Shown here piece by piece: positions 36,836 to 47,885 of a stretch of 64,000 nt of DNA. Origin of the DNA: Notamacropus eugenii. Its lineage: Eukaryota > Chordata > Mammalia > Diprotodontia > Macropodidae. How positions within the stretch are numbered: position 1 is the first letter of the stretch; each line of letters begins with the position of its first letter. The position numbers and the translations under genes are program-made. The DNA lies in assembly GCF_028372415.1 (NCBI RefSeq), contig NC_092878.1, forward strand, positions 72,414,704 to 72,478,703, in the 5' to 3' direction. Below the pieces are notes generated by a model that was given only the letters and a program-made list of their open reading frames with translations, had not been told where the DNA came from and made no database searches.

Positions 36836-38877
36836 TTAGAGATATTTCAGTAAGTTTGGTAGTTAATAGTTTCACTGTTACTGTGCCCAGCTCACTACTT
36901 CATAGCACTAATTTCACCCAGAACAGGATATAAGATGTTTTGATGCAATTGAACTTTATAGAAATTCCATATATCTATCAGTTTTAAAGCAAGTATGGGA
37001 TTGAGATTAAACTGGATCTGAGCCAACATAATGAAAGTTTAATAAGAAAGATGAATAAGTAGAATAATTAAAATCTGAAAGGGATTGCAATTATTGTCAA
37101 ATGTGAAGCATTGATTGTTTGGTTGTAGTCTAAAGTTACTCTTGGCCAACAGCATTCTGAAATTCATGAAGAAACCTTCTGTCTTACTCTAAGTAGTAAT
37201 ATTGTTCAAGACCTAATGGTTACACATGGACCTCAGAGGACTAATGAAACTAAGTAAAAGTTCTTCCTATACCAAAAATCTAGTCTAGTCGTCATGAAGC
37301 TGTTCAGAGCATTATGGCTGAGCCCTAATAGATTCCTGTCACTCTTATTTGGTGAAGAAAACTGGAAGACAGAGCCAAAGTATCTGAATCTTACATATAT
37401 TTCTAGATTGGCTGGACAAAAAAAGTTGGAAAAGTCAGTCCAGGGTTTTGGCTGTAATTAATAGAGTTTGAAATGATGAAATTGGAAAACATTTATATTT
37501 CAGCTTAAAGTTTGAGCTTTCAAGTTAAAGTACCTGGGTTGTGACATATATAAATGGATTCAAGGGTTAATCCATATGTTGGAATTATGGACAGAACAAA
37601 TTACTTGGTCCTACCAAGAGTATTAAGGCACTGTTGCTCCCTCTTCCATCATCACTAGCTGTCATAATTGTATTTCTTTTGCCTCATTTATTTTTGGGAC
37701 TATGCAAAGCCTTTTATTGGGTTCTAGTTACTATCTCCTTTCCTCTACTTCAATGTTCCTGGTCCTAGCCATGAGGAAAGATTCATAATATTTTTTTCTT
37801 GTTTCCTTTGTCTTGGTTTTCCCAAAGCACGATGCCATACTCTTTGATGACTTTTAAAAGGATTTACTGAAAAGAATGATATATGAAATTTATCATTTTT
37901 GGAGGATGCTATAACATGAAAAGGTTAAGAATGTCACAAATTGCAAGATTATTATAGTTTAATTCTGGTCCCAAAGCATCAATATCAGACATCGAGCCTA
38001 CTTTTACTTCATCATCTAGCCTTCCTTTCTACTAGAGCTTGAGATAATATTAGTTCATGTTCTGCCCTTAACTGGCCAGACTACTGCATCTTATTCCTTC
38101 TAGAATCTACCTTTTCATCCCTCTATTATGGATACAGAATTCTAAGGCCAAGGTGATTACTTGCTTCACAGATTACATTCCTAACTCACCAGTCTTGGTA
38201 CATTCCACTATCACCCACTGGACATTGTCTAAAGCAAGTTTTGGGGGGATACCTTTCTTCCAACCTCCAATTCCAAGCAAAATAAAAGTTATATTCGAAT
38301 TTTGACCTGCAATCATTGCTTACTTTGGCTTTTAGACATTCTATTTCTCTCATTTACTATCTGAAAATTTCCATTTTTTGGTACCCTGGAAATGATTTTT
38401 TCCCCTCCAGCAACAAGAATTAATAGCTTAAAACTAAACTGTGACTTCTAGAATACTCCGTATGTCTATTCATGTTTTCTGCTCTTGAACAAAAGTCTAC
38501 TAGGTGAACTTTGTATAATTGGTTCTGCCCTTGGTCAAGCTGCCTATTCAACCTGCAAAACATGGACCTCAGGCCAAGTGATATCACTTCCCCCCACCCC
38601 AATACATAACACTGGGCTATATGTTTTTATATTGCTCACAAAAAAGTATCATTCTCCATGCTAAAGTTGCCCTTCTGTTCTAATCCTATGTTCTTTTAAG
38701 ATCCTACCATATCTCCCCAAATTATCTGTCCACTTATACTAACAAAGACACCAATGATCCAATTAGAGTGTGTACATTTCCTTGTTCTCCCTCAGGATTC
38801 AAAAGTTTTATCATTTCAAAATTATGAGTCATTGGCATGCTTTTCCAATCTATAAATGAAAACATGGAATTGTGGGA
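36836..38877. other. Unrecognised DNA
   Basis: About 2 kb with no recognised repeat, frame above about 60 codons, or RNA gene. Confidence 0.5.
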
Positions 38878-39065
38878 TCATATGATTTCGAGCTGAAAGG
38901 GGCCGTGTAGGTTATCTAGTTTAATCTCCTTTATATAAGGAAATTGATACTGAGAAATGGGCTCAAAGTCATATGATGATCAATTGATCAATAGCTAGAT
39001 GACAGATAGAACAATTCAACCCCATATCTTCTGACTCTAAATAGCGTATTCTTTTCACTATACCT
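38878..39065 (-). repeat. MIR3-like SINE
   Basis: Reversed layout: 'gagctgaaaggggccgtgta', 'ttatataaggaaattgatac', 'cttttcactatacc'. Confidence 0.6.
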
Positions 39066-39289
39066 TGCTACGAATCAGTTATACATCAGGATACTTATAA
39101 ACCAACATATTATCATTGCCCTCTGCCAATGATCATGCATCATCACTGCAGAAATGGAGCACAAGACAGCATGATCTTCTAGGAATCACTTCTATGAGGT
39201 GACTCTAAAAGTGAGCTCCATGGTGCTGACCCAAAGCAATTGGTCACAATAATCTACTCAATAGAATGTAGGCCTGAGAAAGAGGAGAC

Positions 39290-39480
39290 TTTTCTCTGTT
39301 TCTGCCTATTTTACAAAGTAGATGCATGATCTTAAGCAGATCACTTAACTTCTCTATTTTCCTATTTCTTTATTTGAAAAAAAGAACATTGCAATATCTT
39401 TTCTGTCTACCTAAACCACTGTGAAGATAACATGAAATAATTCATGTCTTGGTGCTATGAGACAGTAAAAATTGTCTAAT
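39290..39480 (+). repeat. MIR-type SINE, diverged
   Basis: 'cttaagcagatcacttaact' and 'actgtgaagataacatgaaa' in MIR order. Confidence 0.55.
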
Positions 39481-40820
39481 ATGAATGAGAAACAAGTGAT
39501 CAATTTACTCTTCCAAATAGCCTTGTTAAAAATCATTATCCTTGTTGCATGAGAGACAAGTGAAATGAAACCACTGATTTTAATATTTTAAACACGTAGG
39601 TGACTCTCTGATAAAGTACTATTTATTGTTCTCAAAGATGCTTTGGTTGATTTCATATTGATGGGTATCAGGACAAAACCATTTTGATGAAAATAGTGAT
39701 GTTAATGCATGATGTTAACATAATGCAAATGTTCTCAATGTCCTTTAAAATTCACCTAAGCAGTATTTCATAATTTTTCAGAATGCTATATCTATTGCTG
39801 GCTAATGCTAGTGGTCACAAAAATCTAAACTTTGAACTTTGCACTTCTCATTCACTTTTGGTGCCTGGTTGGGGTAGCAGGGGATTAAGGCAATCACAAA
39901 GCAGGGATGTTTCCACCAAAGAACCAGCTTTTAGTTGTACTTACAGTGGATTGCATCCATGACTGAAACTGTTTTGTGTGATGCCTGTGGTGCCATTACC
40001 AAGATGCGATTACCAATTGCTATATGAAATTAGTTATGCATGAAATGAGGAGGAAGCATAAATACTTGCTGGGAGAGGCTGAGCACAGACTTTATCCTCA
40101 TTGTCTTCCAGGTCCACTGATGGCTGTGCATAATTTAGACATAAAACTTTAATTTATTTTGAAGTCATAGAACTGGAAAGGACTTGCAGAGGTCATCTAG
40201 GACATCCCCCTGTTTCTAGCCACAAAGCAACAGAAAAAAAATACTACTCTCCATAGCATCTTGTTTCAATCTCCTATCAGTTTCTAGGTGTTGGAATGGA
40301 AACATATTCCAGTATTTGGTGATTTCAATAACAAAACATTCATAAATGACACTTTAATATAGCTCCATATAAGTTTATAGTTTAACACATACATTTACAT
40401 TTGTTTTCTCTTCCAGGTCCCATGTTAATGCTGCAGGTATACATGGAAAGTATTATTAACCCCATTTTCCAGATGAGACCAACAGAGGTTGAGTGAGTTT
40501 TTCTTGACCACATCGCTATTAATGGTGCAGTTGGAATTCAAATTCATTCTAGAGTCCTAATCCAATTCTCTTTTTACTATACCAGACTATTTCTCTAAAA
40601 AAATTTATTAGGGAAGTTTTCATTGTGATATTATTCATGTGTACACTTACTACATGTTATATTATTACAGTACTTCATTTAATGAAGAAAATATTACCCA
40701 ACAGAGTCATCGTCTTTAACAGATTTTAGAGATTGATGTGAAAAATTTGTTTCTGTATGTCTTCTTTGTTCACTCAACTTCTAAGAGAATAAATATCTGA
40801 CCTGGGTTTTCTTTTCTTCT
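39481..40820. other. Unique DNA with two old SINE pieces
   Basis: Reversed MIR3-like pieces lie at about 40150-40240 ('catagaactggaaaggactt') and 40420-40590 ('cattttccagatgagaccaa'). The rest is unrecognised. Confidence 0.45.
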
Positions 40821-40824
40821 TTCT

Positions 40825-41064
40825 CTACATTACTTTAGTTGGTGATCTCATCAACTCCCCTGAATTTATCATCTCTATGCCGATGTTTCCCAAATCTACC
40901 TATCCCACCTCAGTCTCTCTGCTGACCTCAGATCTCTCATCTCCAATTACCTTTCAAACATCTTTAACTGGATGCCCAGTAGATACCTAAACTCAATATG
41001 TACAAAATGGAACTCATCTTTCCACTTAAACACTTTCTCCCTCCTACCTTCCCTGTTACTATAG
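40825..41064 (+). mobile_element. L2/CR1-like LINE, reverse transcriptase part before the RTE insertion
   Basis: Translation from 40870 gives HLYADVSQIYL, the reverse transcriptase C box (normally YADD, here YADV), then NWMPSRYLN as in L2-type LINEs. The same LINE resumes at about 45413 after the RTE insertion, in register: the next expected block 'ccagtctctctggctcacaa' starts the right part. Confidence 0.75.
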
Positions 41065-41926
41065 GTGTAGGGAATGTTCAGGGAGGACCAGTAACTTTGG
41101 TGTGATGACTGCCAAGCCCTTTTGAGGGCTCTTTCTATCTTTGGTGTCCACCTGTTCCACCTAACTCTCGCCTGTGACTCCAAGAAGCTGTAGCATGGGC
41201 AGTGGCCACAACCTGGTAAGCCATTTTGGCTGATGGGCCAGACTAGGTTGAGGGTAACTAAGGATTCTCAGGTTCATTGGCGAATTAGGGGGGTGTCTAC
41301 TCCAAACATGTGAAGACTTCATCTGGTGGAATGGGCAGAAGAGAACAATTTGTTCCAAAGGCCATGAAGGAAGATGAAGCAGTTGATGTGGAGTGCTTAG
41401 AGTTTGGTTGGACAATGAAGATGCCAAGGTCATTCACTGCATCCTGAGCCATCACCAGCCATCTTGACTCTGTCCTGCCACTGGACTATGATGACTCTGG
41501 AGGAGAGAGTGAGACTGATGACTTCTTGTGACGCTGCCTCACTTAAATCCAATTTACTCCCAAATCAAAAGATATCACCTATATCATTTCACTATTATGC
41601 CTCAAAGGCCTGTGGTGACAGGCAAGTGATGAAACAGTAGGTGCAGATACACTGGGAGCTGTAGTCACGACCCTACACACAGGCAGCCCAGACCATAGAG
41701 TCCTTTCTCACTGGAAGCAGCAATGGGACTTGGCAGCCCCCTGGGTTTCTGAGCAGCCTTTTAAGGATCTCACTTCTCACCTCCTGGTGTGAGGAAGGGG
41801 GCTAGAAAAGGTGCCCTAAACATTGCCTGCTTACCCAACCTTGGCCTAATTACCATGGTAGGCGGAGAATCCCTCTATGTTTTCCAAACACAAAAAAAAT
41901 GTATAAAAACATCTGCAAAGATGATT

Positions 41927-42720
41927 GCAGTCACCATTGGCACATGAAAAGTGCACATACTAATTGACAACACAAAATCCAGTAGACCTGAAAAAAGAAT
42001 TGCTCTTGTTGCAAGGAAACTCAACAGGTATTGCCTCAAAATAGCAGCCCTGAGTGAAACAAGGTTGGCAAATGAAGGCCAGCTTACTGAAGTTGGAGGT
42101 GGATACACCTTTTACTGAAGTGCGCCTAGTGAAGGGAAATGTGTGAAGCTGGCATGAGTTTTGCAAGCAAAACTAATCTAATCAGCATTGGTATGCCTGC
42201 CAAAAGGATTGACCATCAGGCTCATGACAATGTGATTGCCACTCGCAGGAAAATGCTAAGCTCATTAGTGCCTATGCTCCCATCATGACAAACCCTCATG
42301 AAGTTAAAGAAAAATTTTAGGAAGACTTAGAGACCCTTATCATTAGTGTGCCAAAAGAGGACAAGCTTATAATTCTGTGTGACTTTAATGCTAGAGTAGG
42401 CTCAGATTACCAGACTTGGCAGAAAGTCCTAGGGAGGAATGGAGTTGGAAACAGCAATAGCAATGTCATTTACTGCTGAAGACTTGTTTATCGCTTGACC
42501 TTCGTATCACCAACATTGTCTTCCATTTACCTAAATGCAATAAAACTTTCATGGGTGCACTCTTACAACAAATGCTGGCATCTAATAAATTATGTGATTG
42601 TAAGGAGAAGAGACAGTAAAGATGTAAGAGTGACAAAGGCAATATGTGGTGCACAGTGCTGGACTGATCATTGACTTATCCTTTCCAAGTTAAATATTTA
42701 CATCCATCAAAAGCACTGCT
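41927..42720 (+). pseudogene. RTE endonuclease domain, decayed
   Basis: Blocks of the AP-endonuclease fold can be read in shifting frames: DNTKSSRPEKRIALVARKLN (from about 41968), IAALSETRLANEGQLTEVGG (about 42039-42098), and a diverged end region around 42640-42700. The E in SETR is the expected catalytic glutamate. At least eight stops or shifts occur, including one where the first 'TWN' motif should lie (T-stop-K at about 41945). Confidence 0.75.
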
Positions 42721-42962
42721 CCCAAGGCAAAATGAGTATCAGAAGAATTAATGTCAACAAATTAGAGCTCTTCTCTGAACATGAATACTTTGCTGCTGAC
42801 TTGGAGGGAAAGTTGAGCCAACACACAGTTGGCAACAGTAGAGCAGAAAAGGAGTGGGCAGCTGTCAGAGATTTGGTGTACAGCATTGCATTTGCTCATT
42901 TGGGTCAGAACACTTGCAAACACCAGGACTGGAAAATGATGGGGAAATTCAGATGCTGCTAA

Positions 42963-44215
42963 ATGAAAAACAAGAACTCCACAGGATTTACCAGCAGGAT
43001 GGTTCATAAGCAGCATTTAATTCCATCAAAAGCAAAGTACAAGCAAAATTTAGAAAGATGCAGGATTCCTGGCTCACTAAGAAATGAAATTCAGTTTTAT
43101 CCTGATAGTAACAATCCAAAATACTTTTATGATTCCCTGAAAGCTATTTATGGACCAGAAACCTATGGTGCATCAAAACTACTCAGTGCTCATGGAGCCA
43201 CATTGATTAGTGATGAGGACATGATCCTAGAGAGATGGACTGAACACTTCCATAGTGTTCTCAACAGACCATCATCAATCAATGCTGAGACTACTGACTG
43301 CTTACCTCAGGTTGAAGTCAATCCCCCCTTAGCTGAACTTCCAACTGAAGAAGAGATTTTGAGGGCCATTAGGCTCCTTTCACGTGACAAAGCACCTGCT
43401 GCTGATTCAATTCCAGCTGAGATTTACAAGGTAGGGGGACCATTGCTCATACAAAAGCTGACTGAAATTTTCCAAAAGAAGGTTATCCCCTCGGAGTTCA
43501 AGAATGCCTCTATTGTGCATCTCCATAAGAGTAAAGGGAATAGATTGTTCTGTGACAATCACAGAGGGTTCTCTCTCTTAGTCATTGCTGGTAAAATTCT
43601 TGCTAGAGTCCTCCTTAGTAGTCTGATCCTTCACCTGGGAGATGCGCATATACCTGAGAGCCAGTGTGGCTTCAGAAAGGGCCGGAGAAGAGTCAATATG
43701 GTGTTTGCTGCCCAACAATTCCAGAAGAAGTGCCAGGAGCAGAACAGAGGTCTGTACACAACTTTTGTAGGTCAGATCAAGGTCTTTGACACTTTTAGTC
43801 ATGAGGACTTATGGAAAATTATGTCAAAATTTGGTTGCCTGGAGAGGTTCATCAATATTGTACGTCAATTTCATGATGGCATATTTACCTGGTTTTTGGA
43901 TAATGGACAAAGCTCTCATTCCTTCCAAATAACCAGTGGAGTGAAACAGGGCTGTGTGCTTACTGTCATGTATTTAGCATAATGTTTTCAGCCATGTTGA
44001 CAAATGCTTTCAATGAGGATGAACACAGCATGAAGGTCAACTACCGTACTGATGGTAAGTTCTTCCATTTGAAAAGGTTACAAACCAAGACTAAAGTGGA
44101 AGGAGTGTTGGTGCATGATTTTCTGTTTGCAAATGATTGTACACTCAATGCAGCCTCTGAAGCTAAAGATGCAACGAAGTATGGATCAGTTCTCTGCTGT
44201 TTCTGCTAATTTTGG
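42963..44215 (+). pseudogene. RTE reverse transcriptase, mutated catalytic sites
   Basis: The open frame 42963-43982 (339 codons) and the next one from 43982 (75 codons) cover the polymerase. Recognised in order: DKAPAADSIPAEIY (fingers), ESQCGFRKGRR, motif A region TTFVGQIKVFDTF, motif B SGVKQGCVLT, and motif C FANDCTLNA at 44126-44151. The motif A aspartate is replaced by glycine (normally FVD, here FVG) and motif C is FAND instead of FADD, so the enzyme would be inactive even if the frame were intact. A stop just after motif B ends the long frame. The length of the open part is notable for a copy this old. Confidence 0.85.
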
Positions 44216-44309
44216 CCTAATGATTAACACCAAAGAAACAAAGGTGCTCCATCAGCCCATATGAAAAGATTCCTCTGTCCATCCTCTTTTTGAAACCATT
44301 CTCCCCTCT

Positions 44310-44495
44310 TAGCTGACTTTTGCTGCATTGGAAAGAGCATTGGATTTTTAATCAGGATAGACCTGAGTTCAAGTTTCACCTCAAACACTTACTAGCTGTG
44401 TGACCAGCAGAAGTCATTTGCTTCAGTTCAGTTTTCTCATCTGGAAAATGGGTATAATAACAGCACCTACCTTCTAGAATTGTAAGGATCAAGCA
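44310..44495 (+). repeat. SINE inserted in the RTE element
   Basis: A CORE/MIR-type SINE: 'gcattggaaagagcattgga', 'aaacacttactagctgtgtg', 'tttctcatctggaaaatggg', 'ttgtaaggatcaagcaaaat'. The RTE reading continues after the microsatellite tail that follows. Confidence 0.8.
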
Positions 44496-44500
44496 AAATA

Positions 44501-44547
44501 TTATATATATATATATATATATAATTTTTTTACATATATATATAATT

Positions 44548-44602
<55 letters not shown>
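44501..44602. repeat. (TA)n and (CA)n microsatellites at the SINE tail
   Basis: TA units at 44501-44522, a short AT-rich bridge, then about 25 CA units at 44552-44601. They sit exactly where the A-rich SINE tail would be. Confidence 0.95.
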
Positions 44603-44609
44603 ACCCTTA

Positions 44610-45338
44610 CATGGAACCATGGGTTACAACCAACGGAGAAATTTTGAATGCTGTGAATAAGTACACATTGACAATGAGATTGATGCACGCATTGCCAGAG
44701 CTAGCTCAGTGTTTTGGAGGCTCCAAAGAAAGGTTTGTGAGAGAAGAGGTATTAGACTGACTACCAGATTGAAGGTCTACAGAGCCGTTGTGCTGACCTT
44801 ATTGTTATATGCTTGTGAAACATGGACAGTCTACCAGTGCCATGCCAGGAAACTGAATCTCTTCCATTTGAACTGTCTTGGAAAGATTCTGAGGATCACT
44901 TGGCAGGATAAGGTACCAGACACTGAAGTCCTTGCTCAAGCTGAACTGCCAAGCATTCAAACTATGCTTCAGAGAGCGCAACTCCAATGGACTGGCCACC
45001 TTGTTTGAATGCAAAATGTACCCTTGCATGGGGCAAGCGATCACATGGTGTCCAGAAGAAACAATGAAAGGACACTCTCAAGGTCTCTCTCAAGAACTTT
45101 GGGTTCGACTGTGCAACATGGGAGACACTGGCACAGCGCTGCTTAGCATGGTGTGCCCACATAAGAAAAGGTGCTGTGCTTTTTGAGCAAAGCAGAATTG
45201 AGACAGCACAAAGTAAACTGCAGGATGTGCAAATTTGGGATATCCACTCCAAATATTCATATGGACTATCTGTGCCCAACCTGTGATAGAGCATTTCGAG
45301 ATCCCATTGGTCTGATCAGCCACAGTCGGACACACTGA
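44610..45338 (+). pseudogene. RTE C-terminal region with C2H2-like finger
   Basis: The open frame 44709-45008 carries the RTE C-terminal signature YACETWTVYQCHARKLN, then LGKILRITWQDKVPDTEVLA and LPSIQTMLQRAQLQWTGHLV. After frame breaks, a short in-frame end at 45261-45335 spells a finger with spacing C-x2-C-x12-H-x3-H (CPTC ... HSRTH) directly before the stop at 45336. Such a cysteine/histidine end is known for some RTE-type proteins. Its function here is inferred only; it may bind nucleic acid. Confidence 0.8.
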
Positions 45339-45412
45339 AACTTCACTTTACAATGGTGATGCCATTTTGGTCCTCTTTGAAGACGGAGAGCAACCAACCA
45401 AACAACAGAACA

Positions 45413-46260
45413 ACATCATCATTCCAGTCTCTCTGGCTCACAACCTAGAAACTACCTCTTACCTCTGCCCCCTCCAGCACCATCTAAGTTGTTGTCAAAG
45501 CCTGTCAATTTCACAATGGAAACATCTCTTAAATATGACACATTTTTCCTTTGACACTGTCATCACTCTAGTCTATTCCCTCATCATGTCATGTCTAGAT
45601 TATTTCATTAGCCTGCTGGTGAGTTTGCCTACCTCAGTTCTCACCCTCTTCTCTAATCTATCCACTATTTAGCTAAAGAGATTTTCTAGAAGTGCAGGTC
45701 CAATTATGTTACTCCTCCCCCACTCAATACATTTCAGTGTCTTCCTATAGCCTCCAGATTGAATATAAAATGCTTTGTTAGACATTTGAAGCTCTTCATA
45801 ACTTAGCTCCCTCCTGCCTTTCAAGTGTTCTTATACTTTACTCCCCAACATGTACTTTTTGATCCAGAGACACTGGCCTGTTGGCTGTTTCATGAACAAG
45901 ACAATCCATCTCTCAACTCAGAGAATTTGCTCTGAGACATACCGTGCCTTGAACACTCTGCCTCCTCAGCTCCAACTGCTGATGTCAATGGGATTTCTTT
46001 TCCCTCAAGTTCAAACTAAAATACTGCTTTCTACAGGAAACCTTCCCCAACCCCTCTTAATTCTACTAGCTTCCTTCTATTAATCATTTTCTTTTTATCC
46101 TCTGTATAACTTGCTTTGTATATATTTGTGTGTATGTTGTCTCTCTCTTAATATTGTAACTTCTTTGAAGAAAAGGATTGTCTTTTGCCCCTTTTTTGTA
46201 TTCCCAGTGATTAGCACAGCATCCAGCACATAGTAAGTGTTTAGGAAATGTGAATCAATT
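45413..46260 (+). mobile_element. L2/CR1-like LINE, C-terminus and 3' end
   Basis: It continues the LINE cut at 41064. Readable pieces include LVYSLIMSCLDYF (45569-45607), a block near 45720-45800 matching the 'surroundings-leader' stretch of L2 proteins, and a 3' end with 'ttgtattcccagtgattagc' and 'gcacatagtaagtgtttagg'. The frames are broken. Confidence 0.75.
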
Positions 46261-46944
46261 GATGAGATAATGCCCGCTTGAATTATCCTTCAGTTTGAAG
46301 TACTTTTGCCTTCCTTAGGTCTTTATTAATATATACAGTTCCTATGTACTTATGTGTTAATTTATATATGACAGTTTTATATCTCCATCTTCTGTGTTTG
46401 ATCTTGGGCAAGGTATTTCACCTCTGCTGAACTCAGCTCTCATTTCAAATGATGAATTTGAATTTTTTTTCAAAAATGAATTCAGACTAATGAATCCATA
46501 AGGTCTCTCCCTGTTAAATGGAATAGATTGAAAGTAAGAGCTCAAAGTTAAAATCTATTGCTTATTTCACTAATTACGCTGTTATCTTAGATTAATTCTT
46601 GTATTTTAGGAATCACATATACTGTTTACCTGATTATTGGTCATCTCCAGCACTTTGTAAAATATCTTCAATAAGGTCTCACCACATCTTGAAACTGTAC
46701 TACTTCCAAAATGCTAAATCATAAAATTTCACTTTCTTAAAACATCACATACTTACAACTCACTCTAATACATAGTTGTTAACTAAGTGTTAAGATAAGT
46801 TGTTATGTGCTAAAAGAATTCAAGTATTATTAGTGTCCTTTAAATATCACTGACTTAGACTAGACCCCTAATGTCCTTATGGCTTTTACTAGTCAGAAGT
46901 TGTTTTTTTAAGATTGACTTTGTACTCTTGTAGAATCATGTGGT
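46261..46944. other. Unrecognised AT-rich DNA
   Basis: Nothing recognised. Confidence 0.45.
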
Positions 46945-47105
46945 CTCATGGCTTTCTGTCCTAGCTTTAGTTTTCTTATCTGTAAATGGGTATAACAATA
47001 GCATTCCTTTGACAAAGTTTTGGTGAATATCACACAAACGTAAAGTGCTTTGATAATCTTGAAGTGCTATGCAAATGCTAACTATTATTAACAACAATAA
47101 TTTCT
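46945..47105 (+). repeat. MIR-type SINE
   Basis: 'tttagttttcttatctgtaa', 'atgggtataacaatagcatt', 'aagtgctatgcaaatgctaa' in MIR order. Confidence 0.65.
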
Positions 47106-47479
47106 TGCTATTCTCTATTGCTGGGTACTATCCACAGTCTGATTCCTTAGATTTTTTTTTTCCTCCAGTCATGCCATATGTCACTGGAAAAAGTCATGGG
47201 ACTGATCTCATTTAACAATACAAATTTAAAATATATAAGTACAGCTGGGACCTTGCCACTGCTCAAAACTCCTTCTTGTTTGTTTCTTATGGTTTCCTAT
47301 CTTATTTCTATAGTGATTCTTCTAATCCCTTTCTTTTGTTCTTAACCCACTATTCTACACCCAAAATTTCCCATAATAGATGACGTAATTTCCTTACTTG
47401 AATGAGGAGAGGGAAGTCATAGAATGTCAGTTCCATTAATGTCTTCCTATAATGCATTGAACATAGTTGGTTCTCTTTT
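47106..47479. other. Unrecognised DNA
   Basis: Nothing recognised. Confidence 0.4.
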
Positions 47480-47694
47480 TAACTATTTTTATTTATTTCA
47501 TTATGTATCTCCCAATTACATATAAAAACTTTTTAATAATCACTTTTTAATATTTTGAATTTCATATTCTCTCCCTCCCTCTCACCCTTACCCTTTCCTT
47601 GTGAAGGCAAACTATGTGATTTTGACTATACAAATGAGGTCAGGCGAAACATTTCTCCATATTGGTTATGTTGCAAAGAAAACTCAAAATAAAA
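47480..47694 (-). mobile_element. Short L1 3' tail
   Basis: The reversed L1 3' end: 'tctcccaattacatataaaa', 'ctctccctccctctcaccct', 'aaggcaaactatgtgatttt', 'ggttatgttgcaaagaaaac'. About 215 bases, strongly 5'-truncated. Confidence 0.7.
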
Positions 47695-47885
47695 CAATGG
47701 AGTGATTTGCCATTTCCTTCTCCAACTCATTTTACAGATGAGAAAACTGATACAAACAAGGTTAAATGACTTCCTCAGGGTAACACAGCTAGTAAGTGTC
47801 TGAGAACAGATTTGAGTTCAGGAAGATGAGGCTTCCTGATTACAGGCCCAGCACTCTATCTCCTGGACCACTTACCTGCTGATGA
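47695..47885 (-). repeat. Marsupial tRNA/CORE-type SINE
   Basis: Reversed layout: 'gatttgccatttccttctcc', 'tcattttacagatgagaaaa', 'cacagctagtaagtgtctga', 'gcactctatctcctggacca'. Confidence 0.8.

Larger units (their letters stand above)
41065..45412 (+). mobile_element. Nearly complete RTE-clade LINE
   Basis: Order of parts: 5' region about 41065-41900, decayed endonuclease 41927-42720, reverse transcriptase 42963-44215, a SINE with microsatellites at about 44310-44602, C-terminal region 44610-45338, and a 3' end 'atgccattttggtcctcttt' followed by an aaccaacc/aacaac tail. RTE elements encode an AP-type endonuclease and a reverse transcriptase in one frame (family knowledge). The 3' end is of the type shared with RTE-driven SINEs in marsupials. 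The frame is broken repeatedly, so the copy is dead. It lies inside an L2-like LINE. Exact end points are uncertain by about 10-15 bases. Confidence 0.8.

Noticed and set aside
42963-43982. Possible domesticated host gene
   Set aside because: The frame is a piece of an RTE element with mutated catalytic residues and broken continuation; there is no evidence of host use.
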